NCBI GenBank assembly: GCA_964552955.1
Contig: CAZKIU010000017.1
Location: 8,226-72,225 of the forward strand
DNA length: 64,000 nucleotides
Origin: UBA1413 sp964552955
GTDB taxonomy: Bacteria; Bacteroidota; Bacteroidia; Bacteroidales; Prolixibacteraceae
Direction of reading: 5' to 3'
Part shown: positions 35,060-43,301 of the stretch, in pieces
Layout of the letters: each line of letters opens with the position of its first letter
Numbering within the stretch: position 1 is the first letter of the stretch
Program-made: the position numbers and the translations under genes
The notes under the pieces: generated by a model
Told to the model about the DNA's origin: nothing
Database searches by the model: none
Seen by the model: the letters and a program-made list of their open reading frames with translations, nothing else

Positions 35060-36085
35060 TCAGTCGGCAGCCGGCGCAGTGGTGATGACCTCCAGGATTT
35101 TAGCTTCCAGTTCGGCTGAAAGTTCCGGATTGTCCTTGATGAGTTTACGGACGGCATCACGCCCCTGTCCCAGCTTGGTCTCCCCATAGCTGAACCAGGA
35201 ACCGCTCTTCTTAATGATATTGTAATTGACCCCCAGGTCAACGATTTCTCCTGATTTGGAAATCCCCTCGCCATAAAGGATGTCGAATTCCGCTTTCCGG
35301 AAGGGAGGGGCAATCTTGTTCTTGACCACCTTGACCCGCACATTGTTCCCGGTCACTTCCTCCCCATCTTTGATCTGTCCGGTGCGCCGGATGTCAAGTC
35401 GCACGGAAGAGTAGAATTTAAGGGCATTTCCGCCGGTTGTGGTTTCGGGATTACCGAACATAACGCCGATTTTTTCCCTGAGTTGGTTGATAAAGATGCA
35501 GCAGGTACGGGTTTTACTGATGTTGGCGGTGAGTTTACGCAAGGCCTGCGACATCAGCCGGGCCTGGAGCCCCACTTTGTTCTCACCCATGTCTCCTTCC
35601 AGTTCGGCCTTAGGCGTCAGGGCTGCCACTGAGTCGATCACAACAATGTCAACTGCCCCGGAACGGATCAGGTTATCAGCGATTTCCAGGGCTTGTTCCC
35701 CATGGTCGGGCTGGCTGATCAGCAGTTCATCAATGTTGACACCCAGCTTGCGGGCATAATAGGGATCAAAGGCATGCTCCGCATCGATGATAGCCGCAAT
35801 ACCCCCGCTTTTCTGAGCCTCGGCAATGGCATGAATGGCCAGGGTGGTCTTCCCCGATGATTCAGGTCCGTAGATCTCAATGATTCTCCCCTTGGGGTAA
35901 CCCCCGATCCCCAGGGCTACATCCAGTCCGATGGATCCGGAAGAGATGGCAGGCACATCCTCGACGGGCTTGTCACCCATCCGCATGATGGAACCCTTTC
36001 CAAAGCTTTTTTCAATTTTGTCAAGAGTCAGCTGAAGCGCTTTCAGTTTCTCCTTGTTCACGACGATTTGATCTTCCTTTGACAT
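35060..36085 (-). CDS. recA: recombinase RecA
   Basis: DNA strand-exchange protein and SOS co-protease. The 341-residue sequence contains the Walker A loop GPESSGKTTLAIHAIAEA, Walker B region VDIVVIDSVAALTP, loop L1 residues near GDMGENKVGLQARLMSQ, and NQLREKIGVMFGNPETTTGG with loop L2. The C-terminal tail is short and only mildly acidic. The gene lies between the Bcp peroxiredoxin gene (upstream, 11 bases away) and thrA, all leftward. Confidence 0.98.
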   Translation of the reverse strand: MSKEDQIVVNKEKLKALQLTLDKIEKSFGKGSIMRMGDKPVEDVPAISSGSIGLDVALGIGGYPKGRIIEIYGPESSGKTTLAIHAIAEAQKSGGIAAIIDAEHAFDPYYARKLGVNIDELLISQPDHGEQALEIADNLIRSGAVDIVVIDSVAALTPKAELEGDMGENKVGLQARLMSQALRKLTANISKTRTCCIFINQLREKIGVMFGNPETTTGGNALKFYSSVRLDIRRTGQIKDGEEVTGNNVRVKVVKNKIAPPFRKAEFDILYGEGISKSGEIVDLGVNYNIIKKSGSWFSYGETKLGQGRDAVRKLIKDNPELSAELEAKILEVITTAPAAD

Positions 36086-36096
36086 GATTGGTATTT

Positions 36097-36561
36097 TTAA
36101 AGATTAAGGGTTTTCTCGATTTGTACCGTATGGTTCTTGGTGTCTACACTGGAAATAACCTCCGTGATCACCCCTTCCGGGTCGATGACGAAGGTGGTCC
36201 GCAACACCCCCATGTAGGATTTTCCATACATCTTCTTTTCTCCCCAGACCCCATAATGCTCCATGATGACATGGTCGGGATCGGAAAGCAGGGTAAATCT
36301 CAACCCGTATTTGGTTATAAAATTCCGGTGGGAGGTGGTGCTGTCGGGACTGATGCCCACGACTTCAAAACCCCGTTCCAGCCAGGTAGAATAATGGTCA
36401 TTCAGGTTACAGGCTTCGGCTGTACATCCCGGCGTATTGTCCTTGGGATAGAAATAGAGAATCAGCTTTTTACCCCTGAAATCGGCCAACGTCACCTTCT
36501 GCCCCTCTTGGCCGACCCCCTCAAACCAGGGCGCCGGATCTCCTTTTTTCAGTGTGGTCAT
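36097..36561 (-). CDS. bcp: thioredoxin-dependent peroxiredoxin, Bcp type
   Basis: Atypical 2-Cys or 1-Cys peroxiredoxin reducing hydroperoxides. With the ATG at 36561 the product is 154 residues, starting MTTLKKGDPAPWF, the normal Bcp length. The open frame extends 29 codons further upstream but without family similarity. DNTPGCTAEACNL holds the peroxidatic Cys and, five residues later, the resolving Cys typical of Bcp. GISPDSTTSHRNFITKYGL and the VLRTTFVIDPEG region complete the fold. It lies immediately upstream of recA in the same direction. Confidence 0.94.
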   Translation of the reverse strand: MTTLKKGDPAPWFEGVGQEGQKVTLADFRGKKLILYFYPKDNTPGCTAEACNLNDHYSTWLERGFEVVGISPDSTTSHRNFITKYGLRFTLLSDPDHVIMEHYGVWGEKKMYGKSYMGVLRTTFVIDPEGVITEVISSVDTKNHTVQIEKTLNL

Positions 36562-36717
36562 GATGTTAATCGTTATTCTGTTTACAAATATAAACCATAA
36601 TTGTTTCCCCCTTGTCTTTTGTTTTCTTTTCCCGGCAGGGAGGTTCAAAATAAATTCGGGTCCGACATTTGCACGATTATTGTATCTTTAAGGCATCAAT
36701 AAATCTGGTAAGCTATT

Positions 36718-38456
36718 ATGCCAAGGTCATTCAGTCGTTATCATATGTTCCTGATCTCCCTTTTGTGGGTGGGGGCTGCTGTCATGTCGCAGCAGGCCCA
36801 TTCTGCTCCCCAGCCTGAAAAACGGGAGCAGGCGGTCAGTTGGTTCAGGGAGGGGGAATTCCAGAAAGCCCTGCCGGTTTTCAGCAAGCTGGCGTATGAT
36901 TTCCCCTATGATTATATGCTGAAATATTACCTGGGGGCATCCATGGTAGAGACAGGCGATTACGGCCTCGAAGCCGAGAAAAACCTGGTGCTGGCCATGC
37001 CCAGTGACGTTCCTGCCAAAGTCTATTATTACCTGGGAGTCATCTACCATGCCCGGAATAACTGGAACGGGGCTCAGCGCTATTACAACCGTTTCCGCAA
37101 CCATGCTGATTCCGCAGAAGTCATTGACCTGGATGTCGCCCGCCTGACGGAGCTCTGCTACCAGGAGGTGAACCCTTTTGCTGCCAACGGACAGAAGGTG
37201 GCCGAAAACAGTAAGGACGGGGATGCTGCCACTGTAAAACCAGGTGATGCAGTTGAAGCAAAACCCAGCGATCCTGACGCGGTAAAACCTGTCGAGCCTG
37301 TTGCGACGAAACCTGGCGATCCTGTTGCTCCGGCCTCCGGAACGGAACCGCAGCTACAAACTGTTGCAGTCCCAGCGGGGGGGACGAACGATACCATTGC
37401 CTCCGGCAAATTGCCAGCCGCTGTTACAGGAGTGGAGGTGGTTTCACCGGACAGCACCATACAGGAACTCCCTTCAGTGGTTTCACCGGACAGCACCATA
37501 CAGGAACTCCCTTCAGTGGGTGAACCGGCAGCGGAATCAGAAAAAAGAGCCGTGGAACACCCCAAATTCATCAGTTTCCAGGTGANNNNNNNNNNNNNNN
37601 NNNNNNNNNNNNNNNNNNNNNNNNNNNNNNNNNNNNNNNNNNNNNNNNNNNNNNNNNNNNNNNNNNNNNNNNNNNNNNNNNNNNNGCGGAATCAGAAAAA
37701 AGAGCCGTGGAACACCCCAAATTCATCAGTTTCCAGGTGAACGAAAAAGTCACCTATCTGGCCGAGTGGATGTTTCAGATACCGGAGGCGCTTCAGGCTT
37801 TCCGGGCCGCCGAAGCTTCCCGCGCCCGCCTTGATTCCCTTCTGGGCAGGGCCAACGATTTACGGAAATCTTACCATGCCACGACCCATCCGGGCAAACG
37901 GGATTCTCTGGCCCGGATGATTTCCCGGGTGGAGCGGGAGACGATTCTTCTGAAAGGAGAATCTGACACCCATTACCGGAAAGCGGCTGCACTGGAACAG
38001 GAGTGGTGGAAAGATGCTGGTTTTGCTGAGTATGAGCGGTTTGCCGGGATCAGCGATTCCCTGCAAAAAATCCAGAACCCCCCGCTGGCGGTGATTCCTG
38101 AACCTGATCCGGCGCTCTTCCTGGAGGCTGCCGGAGCGGTGAGTACCACGACGGCCACAGAGGAGGGGCCGCAGGAAGAGCAGCCCGACCCCGATCAGAT
38201 CGTCTACAGGATCCAGCTGGGAGCCTATCCCAAGGCGGTCCCGGCCAGCAGAAAAGCCCTCTTTGATAAGATTTCCAAGATCAGGGTCATCGATACCTAT
38301 GTGAATGACCAAGGCGCAACCGTATACACCACAGGGCTGCTCACCGATTATAACGATGCCCTGAAACTGATGCAACAAGTCAGACTGGAAGGTGTAAAAG
38401 ATGCCTTTGTCATTGCCCTTCAAAATGGAAAAAGAGTATCTTTACCCAAACAATAG
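36718..38456 (+). CDS. TPR-like and SPOR-domain envelope protein, interrupted by an assembly gap
   Basis: Begins with a signal-peptide-like stretch (MFLISLLWVGAAVMS after a basic start) and two TPR-like helical pairs (AVSWFREGEFQKALPVFSKL, AKVYYYLGVIYHARNNWNGA). Then comes a low-complexity region of KPGDAVEAKPSDPDAV-type repeats and two exact copies of VSPDSTIQELPSV. A coiled-coil-like segment and a C-terminal SPOR-like domain (IVYRIQLGAYPKAVPASRKAL) follow the gap. The sequence holds 100 N at 37586-37685, and the 55 bases before the N are repeated exactly after it. Collapsing the duplicate restores one continuous frame (FQV then NEKVTYLAEW), so the gene is probably intact and about 528 residues long. 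SPOR domains bind denuded peptidoglycan, which suggests a cell-wall-associated role. It is followed closely by clpS. Confidence 0.7.
37439..37518 (+). repeat. two exact 39-bp tandem copies in the SPOR-domain gene
   Basis: The unit TTTCACCGGACAGCACCATA and the following 19 bases occur twice with a period of exactly 39 bases (starts at 37442 and 37481), encoding VSPDSTIQELPSV twice. The assembly gap begins 67 bases later, so the copy number in the genome may be higher. Confidence 0.85.
37586..37685. other. assembly gap (100 N) flanked by identical 55-mers
   Basis: Bases 37531-37585 and 37686-37740 are identical over 55 positions. This is what a scaffolder produces when two contigs that really overlap by one assembly k-mer are joined with a fixed-size gap. 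No sequence need be missing. Confidence 0.9.
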
Positions 38457-38467
38457 ACTTGTCCAGG

Positions 38468-38746
38468 ATGACAGCTAAAGAAACAAGGAGAGATCCACTC
38501 CGGCAACCCGATGACGTGGCTGCCGGAAATAAAGTCCTCATTCTGTATAATGACGATGTCCATACCTTTGATTATGTGATTGATGCACTGGTTGAAATCT
38601 GCGGTCATGAATACTATCAGGCTTCGCAGTGTGCGACCATCACCCATTACAAAGGGAAATGCGATATTAAAACGGGAAAGTTCGCCAGTCTGAAAGTCAT
38701 GAAGGATGCCCTGACTGAGCGGGAACTGACGGTGACCATCGATTGA
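38468..38746 (+). CDS. clpS: ClpS adaptor protein
   Basis: Adaptor that delivers N-degron substrates to the ClpAP protease. The 92-residue protein has the core LILYNDDVHTFDYVIDALVEICG, with the Asn-Asp-Asp portion that binds the substrate amino terminus. The remaining alpha/beta fold follows through GKCDIKTGKFASLKVMKDALTE. The ATG at 38468 was preferred over a TTG at 38459. It starts 11 bases after the SPOR-domain gene in the same direction. Confidence 0.92.
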   Translation: MTAKETRRDPLRQPDDVAAGNKVLILYNDDVHTFDYVIDALVEICGHEYYQASQCATITHYKGKCDIKTGKFASLKVMKDALTERELTVTID

Positions 38747-38823
38747 AGGAGCCCCCGATACCTGTCATAAGGCGTTATTGGGGCCTGTTTCCTGATTTGC
38801 AACCCTTTTCTGACGACTGATAT

Positions 38824-39297
38824 ATGACTATTCTGGTGATAATTTTCCTGGTGATACTGGGGTTGTTTCTGCTCCTGCTGGAGTTTGCCGTGATTCCGGG
38901 GGTCACAATTGCCGGCATCGGAGGGGTCATCATGCTCATCGGAAGTGTCTATCTGGGTTTTTCCCGTTTCGGCACTCTGGGAGGAATGATCACCCTGGTG
39001 GCTATCCTGGTCACCGGCCCCTTTATGTTTTATTACTTTTTCAAGTCAAAGGCCGGCCGGAAACTGGTACTGGACACCAATATCGAGGGTCGGGTAGAGC
39101 AGTTTGATGCTTCGAAGATCGGGGTGGGGGACCAGGGGATTACCCTGGGCCGGCTGGCGCCTTCCGGAAAAGTTAAAGTGGGCACCCAAACGATGGAAGC
39201 CCGTTCTACGGGGGCTTTTATTGACCCGAATCAACCGGTGAGGGTGGTGAAAATCCTTTCAAATACAATTATTGTGGAACTCATTAAAACAGAATAA
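38824..39297 (+). CDS. NfeD-family membrane protein (short form)
   Basis: 157 residues with three predicted membrane helices (IIFLVILGLFLLLLEFAVIP, TIAGIGGVIMLIGSVYLGF, ITLVAILVTGPFMFYYFF). A C-terminal OB-fold NfeD domain follows (GDQGITLGRLAPSGKVKVG, VRVVKILSNTIIVEL). Short NfeD proteins are partners of flotillin-like proteins. The floA gene starts two bases after its stop, so the two are almost certainly coexpressed. Confidence 0.9.
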   Translation: MTILVIIFLVILGLFLLLLEFAVIPGVTIAGIGGVIMLIGSVYLGFSRFGTLGGMITLVAILVTGPFMFYYFFKSKAGRKLVLDTNIEGRVEQFDASKIGVGDQGITLGRLAPSGKVKVGTQTMEARSTGAFIDPNQPVRVVKILSNTIIVELIKTE

Positions 39298-39299
39298 AT

Positions 39300-40280
39300 A
39301 TGGTTGAATCAGTTGGTATTTTCGGAATGATCGTGGGGATTCTGGTCCTGTTGATCATCTTTTTGTATTTTGTTCCGGTAGGGCTGTGGTTTTCAGCGCT
39401 GGTATCGGGGGTAAGGATCAGTCTGATGCAGCTCTTCCTGATGCGTTTCAGGAAGGTGCCTCCCGGGGTGATCGTCAGGGCGATGATTGAGGGGACCAAG
39501 GCAGGTATTCCCCTGAACCGTAACGACCTGGAGGCCCATTTTCTGGCAGGGGGACATGTGGCCAATGTGGTGCATGCCCTGGTTTCAGCGGCCAAAGCCA
39601 ATATTCAGCTCTCCTTTAATATGGCCACAGCCATCGACCTGGCAGGCCGCGATGTCTTCGAAGCCGTTCAGATGTCGGTGAATCCCAAGGTCATCAACAC
39701 TCCTCCTGTGACGGCCGTCGCCAAAGATGGGATCCAGTTGATCGCCAAAGCCAGGGTGACCGTCAGGGCTAACATTCGCCAACTGGTAGGAGGAGCCGGC
39801 GAAGAGACCGTGCTGGCCCGTGTGGGCGAGGGAATCGTCTCCAGCATCGGCTCAGCCCACTCCCATAAAGAGGTACTTGAAAATCCCGATTTCATCTCCC
39901 GTACGGTCCTCGAAAAAGGACTGGATGCCGGTACTGCCTTCGAAATCCTCTCTATTGACATTGCCGATATCGACATAGGCAAGAACATCGGCGCCGGGTT
40001 GCAGATGGACCAGGCCGAAGCCGACAAGAATATCGCCCAGGCTAAGGCGGAGGAACGTCGCGCCATGGCCGTGGCCCTGGAACAGGAGATGCGCGCCAAG
40101 GCACAGGAAGCCCGCGCCAAGGTCATCGAAGCTGAAGCCCAGATCCCCCTGGCCATCTCCGAAGCCTTCCGTACCGGCAACCTGGGCGTCATGGACTACA
40201 TGCGCTACAAAAACATCATGGCCGATACCTCTATGCGCGATTCTATCGCCACCGAAGAACAAAGCAAACGGAAAAAGTAA
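39300..40280 (+). CDS. floA: flotillin-like protein FloA
   Basis: Membrane-scaffold protein of functional membrane microdomains, 326 residues. An N-terminal hydrophobic hairpin (IFGMIVGILVLLIIFLYFVP) anchors it. The conserved region runs through RKVPPGVIVRAMIEGTKAGI, AHFLAGGHVANVVHAL and MATAIDLAGRDVFEAVQMSV. An Ala/Glu-rich coiled coil (AKAEERRAMAVALEQEMRAK, then QEARAKVIEAEAQ) lies at about 250-290. It forms a two-gene unit with the preceding NfeD gene and is followed by a terminator. Length and motifs are as usual for the family. Confidence 0.95.
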   Translation: MVESVGIFGMIVGILVLLIIFLYFVPVGLWFSALVSGVRISLMQLFLMRFRKVPPGVIVRAMIEGTKAGIPLNRNDLEAHFLAGGHVANVVHALVSAAKANIQLSFNMATAIDLAGRDVFEAVQMSVNPKVINTPPVTAVAKDGIQLIAKARVTVRANIRQLVGGAGEETVLARVGEGIVSSIGSAHSHKEVLENPDFISRTVLEKGLDAGTAFEILSIDIADIDIGKNIGAGLQMDQAEADKNIAQAKAEERRAMAVALEQEMRAKAQEARAKVIEAEAQIPLAISEAFRTGNLGVMDYMRYKNIMADTSMRDSIATEEQSKRKK

Positions 40281-40345
40281 TTCCTCCTCCCGGAAACGTT
40301 TTCAGAAAAATCCCCACCCCTGACTTAAACAGGGAGTGAAAATAC

Positions 40346-40380
40346 AAGAGGCTGTCTTTCAGGAGATAGCCTCTTTTTTT
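40346..40380 (+). terminator. Rho-independent terminator after floA
   Basis: AAGAGGCT (40346-40353) pairs with AGCCTCTT (40368-40375), with partial pairing extending inward, and is followed by a T run. It ends the nfeD-floA unit. Confidence 0.85.
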
Positions 40381-40589
40381 GAAGCCCATGATATTAAAAA
40401 TATTAAGAAGTGTTAAAAAGATGTGAAAATAATTCAATGCCTGGGCAATGTTAAGCGAATATTAAAAAATGTTTTATGGCAGGTTTTTTCGGCGGAAGGA
40501 TTTGGAGGGTAAGCTCAGGAGCCTTACCTTTGACACGGTTTTAGTTTCATAGGTTTAGGTTTGATTAGTTTTATTGGTTTAGTTAGGTG

Positions 40590-40620
40590 AAAAGGGCGAG
40601 TGATGACTCGTCCTTTTTTT
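40590..40620 (+). terminator. second terminator-like hairpin
   Basis: AAGGGCGAGT pairs imperfectly with ACTCGTCCTT around a short GATG loop, followed by a run of T. It lies about 210 bases beyond the first floA terminator. No transcript for it to end is evident, so it may serve readthrough or an unrecognised small RNA. Confidence 0.6.
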
Positions 40621-40699
40621 GTGCTCTGATTTATCCTGAATCCCTGTAGCTCAAGGGAAATGCCGTCACAGACCTCCCCCCCCCCGGAATGATCATAAG

Positions 40700-41030
40700 A
40701 GACTCCACCCGCAGGAAGGCATGCTGGGGAGTGATGCAACAGTGAGCGATCAGACATCACAGGTGTCCCNNNNNNNNNNNNNNNNNNNNNNNNNNNNNNN
40801 NNNNNNNNNNNNNNNNNNNNNNNNNNNNNNNNNNNNNNNNNNNNNNNNNNNNNNNNNNNNNNNNNNNNNGTGTCCCCACCAGATGGCATGTAAGGGAATG
40901 CTACGATGGTGAGCGGTCAGGAGTCACAGGTGTCCCACCAGATGGCATGTGGGGGATTGCTACGATAGAAAGTGAGCGGTCAGGAGTCATAAGTGACCCC
41001 TCCAACAGGAAGGCCTGCTGGGCGGAGCAG
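40700..41030. repeat. approximately 60-bp tandem repeats spanning a gap
   Basis: At least three diverged copies of a unit are visible: GGAAGGCATGCTGGGGAGTG or AGATGGCATGTAAGGGAATG, then a variable ACGATGG-like part, then GTGAGCGGTCAGGAGTCACA and GGTGTCCC. The copies begin near 40716, 40883 and 40941, and a partial copy lies near 41010. The 100-N gap (40770-40869) falls inside the array, so the true copy number is unknown. No open frame follows the repeat period. Confidence 0.65.
40770..40869. other. assembly gap (100 N)
   Basis: Fixed-length run of N within the tandem repeat array. The flanks share only a short stretch around GTGTCCC, so unlike the first gap the overlap is not obvious and sequence may be missing. 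Confidence 0.95.
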
Positions 41031-41042
41031 GGGAGAATCCGG

Positions 41043-42698
41043 TCAGTTATTCTGTTCCCTGATTTCCACTCTTCTTATTTTTCCGGAGATGGTTTTGGGA
41101 AGTTCGTCGGTGAATTCGATGATTCTGGGGTATTTGTAAGGAGCAGTAGAGTTCCTGACGTGTTCCTGGATCTCTTTTTTAAGTGCTTCTGTTCCGGGTT
41201 TGTATTCGGGGGCCAGGACAATGGTGGCTTTGACCACTTGTCCGCGTACCTCATCGGGGTGGGCGGTGACGGCACATTCGACCACGGCGGGGTGTTCCAT
41301 CAGGGCGCTTTCCACCTCGAAGGGGCCGATGCGGTAGCCTGAGCTTTTAATGACGTCGTCGAGGCGCCCCACGAACCAGTAATAACCCTCCTCGTCGCGC
41401 CAGGCCAGGTCGCCTGTATGGTAAACGCCGTCATGCCATACCGAGGCGGTGCGCTCGGGGTCGAGGTAATAGCCCCGGAAGAGCCCGGGAGGTATTCTGT
41501 TTCCCGTGCGGATGATGATCTCTCCGGTTTCACCCTCCTCACAGGCTCTCCCCTCGGGGTGAAGCAGTCCGATATCATAGAGGGGATTGGGAAGGCCCAT
41601 AGCGCCCGGTTTGGGCTCCATCCAGGGCCAGGTGGCGATGGCTACCACCATTTCGGTTTGCCCGAATCCTTCGCGGAGGCGGAGGCCCGTCTGCTGCATA
41701 AAGCGGTTGTAGACCTCTGCATTGAGCGGTTCTCCAGCCACTGTGCAGTATTCGAGGGCCGAGAGATCGAAATCACGCAGGTTTTCCCTGATCAGGAACC
41801 TGTAAATGGTAGGCGGGGCACAGAAGGAGGTGATCCGGTAACGGGCGATGACCGCCAGAAGGTCGGCGGGGATGAATTTCTCATGGTCGTAGACGAAGAC
41901 GGCGCACCCCACGAGCCACTGCCCATAAAGTTTGCCCCATACCGCCTTGGCCCATCCCGTGTCGGCCACCGTGAGGTGAAGCCCGTTTTCCCTGGCGTTG
42001 TGCCAGCAGAGGGCCGTGGAGATATGGCTCAGCGGATAGGTGAAGTCGTGGGCCACCATCTTGGGGTTTCCGGTCGTCCCCGAAGTGAAATAGAGCAGGG
42101 AGATATCGCTGTTGGCGGTCGTCCGCCCGGGGCTCTTCAGAGGTTCGCGCATGATGGTCTCTTCCGAAAAAAGGAGCCACCCGCCGGGAACCACCGGCCC
42201 GGTTGAAATCTTCAGTTGAACGGTGGGGGAGTCGGCCATGGCCGTGTCGATTTCGTCCAGCAGGCTCTCTTCGCCCACGGCTACGATGGCCTTGATGCCA
42301 GCGGCGTTGTTGCGGTAAACAAGGTCTTTCTTCCTGAGCAGGTGCGTGGCGGGAATGGCCACGGCTCCCAGCTTGTGCAGCGCAATGAGAAGCAGCCAGA
42401 ATTCATAACGCCGCTTCAGAATCAGCATGACCTTGTCCCCATAGCCTATCCCCAGTCCGCGGAGCCAGGAGGCCGCCGCATCACTGAGCCGGCTGATCTT
42501 CCCGAAGGTGAAACGCCGCTCTTCCCCCTTGTCGTTGGTCCACAGCAGGGCCAGCTTACCGGGTTCCTCACGCGCATAGCGGTCCACCACGTCAAATCCG
42601 AAATTGAAATCCTCCGGAACGGCAATCCTGAAGTGGGACTGGAAATCCTGCAGATCCGTAAAACTGCTCTTCTCCAGGAATAAGTCAGCTAATCTCAT
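41043..42698 (-). CDS. AMP-forming acyl-CoA synthetase (ACSM-like/acetyl-CoA synthetase family)
   Basis: Activates a short- or medium-chain or aromatic carboxylic acid to its CoA thioester. The 551-residue ANL-family protein has the P-loop motif YFTSGTTGNPKMVAHD near residue 210. LREGFGQTEMV, YHTGDLAWRDEEGYYWFVGR with the hinge Asp, and the C-terminal PKTISGKIRR with the catalytic lysine follow. The MVAHD variant and overall pattern are typical of medium-chain (ACSM-like) ligases. The XRE-cupin regulator gene lies three bases upstream in the same direction, a common pairing in which the regulator controls the ligase. Acid substrate unknown. Confidence 0.9.
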   Translation of the reverse strand: MRLADLFLEKSSFTDLQDFQSHFRIAVPEDFNFGFDVVDRYAREEPGKLALLWTNDKGEERRFTFGKISRLSDAAASWLRGLGIGYGDKVMLILKRRYEFWLLLIALHKLGAVAIPATHLLRKKDLVYRNNAAGIKAIVAVGEESLLDEIDTAMADSPTVQLKISTGPVVPGGWLLFSEETIMREPLKSPGRTTANSDISLLYFTSGTTGNPKMVAHDFTYPLSHISTALCWHNARENGLHLTVADTGWAKAVWGKLYGQWLVGCAVFVYDHEKFIPADLLAVIARYRITSFCAPPTIYRFLIRENLRDFDLSALEYCTVAGEPLNAEVYNRFMQQTGLRLREGFGQTEMVVAIATWPWMEPKPGAMGLPNPLYDIGLLHPEGRACEEGETGEIIIRTGNRIPPGLFRGYYLDPERTASVWHDGVYHTGDLAWRDEEGYYWFVGRLDDVIKSSGYRIGPFEVESALMEHPAVVECAVTAHPDEVRGQVVKATIVLAPEYKPGTEALKKEIQEHVRNSTAPYKYPRIIEFTDELPKTISGKIRRVEIREQNN

Positions 42699-42701
42699 GG
42701 G

Positions 42702-43256
42702 CTAAAGTATGATGGCCAGAAATTTCACCTCTTTGTCGCCAAGGGCTTTCATGCCATGGGGCAAGCCCGCGTCAAACCAGAGGGAGTCACCCTCTTCCAT
42801 AATCAGCTCCCTGCCGTTGACCGAGATCATCAACCGCCCTTCGAGCACCAGGTTGAACTCCTGTCCTTCATGGCGGTAGAGGGGAATGGGATCGGATGCT
42901 GGCCGGGGGGTGACGGTGACCATGAACGGGGTGCCTTTCTTGTGGATAAAGCTCTCGTTGAGGGCTTCATAACGGTATTCCTTCCGTCTTTCGACCCGGG
43001 TGCCCTGTCCCCGGCGGGTCAGCGAGTAGCCGTGCATCCGGGGAGATTCCCCCGTGAGCAGGGTGGTCAGCTCCATCCTGAAGGCCGTGGCAATTTGCAT
43101 CAGCAGGCTCACGGGGATATCCTCTTCTCCCGCTTCCAGTTCCAGATACCGGTCGACCGACAATCCACAGGTGGCTGCCATCGCTTCCGGAGTGAGATCC
43201 AGGGCATCACGGAGCCCTCGGAGCCGTTCAGCTATTTGTCTGATCCCGGAATTCAT
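42702..43256 (-). CDS. XRE-family transcriptional regulator with cupin sensor domain
   Basis: A helix-turn-helix domain at residues 10-65 (LRGLRDALDLTPEAMAATCG, LSVDRYLELEAGEEDIPVSL) is followed by a cupin_2 domain. The latter contains YRHEGQEFNLVLEGRLMISV, LIMEEGDSLWFDAGLPHGM and conserved His residues. Such proteins sense a small ligand or metabolic state. The ATG at 43256 was preferred over an upstream TTG at 43271. The gene abuts the acyl-CoA ligase gene and follows proS in the same direction. It is probably the local regulator of the ligase. Confidence 0.88.
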   Translation of the reverse strand: MNSGIRQIAERLRGLRDALDLTPEAMAATCGLSVDRYLELEAGEEDIPVSLLMQIATAFRMELTTLLTGESPRMHGYSLTRRGQGTRVERRKEYRYEALNESFIHKKGTPFMVTVTPRPASDPIPLYRHEGQEFNLVLEGRLMISVNGRELIMEEGDSLWFDAGLPHGMKALGDKEVKFLAIIL

Positions 43257-43301
43257 ATTTTGGGTTTGCAATAAATAATTCGCTCGTCGATAAATCCGTC
43301 G

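Larger units (their letters stand above)
40281..41042. other. long intergenic region with terminators, repeats and an assembly gap
   Basis: 762 bases between the convergent floA and acyl-CoA ligase genes. They hold the floA terminator, a GTTTAG/GTTTCATAG-type short repeat (40540-40588), a second terminator-like hairpin (40590-40620), a run of ten C near 40679, a 100-N gap and an array of approximately 60-bp repeats. I see no gene in it. Confidence 0.7.

Noticed and set aside
40700..41030. CRISPR array
   Set aside because: The units are about 60 bp and contiguous, the whole unit is repeated, and there are no distinct spacers and no cas genes.
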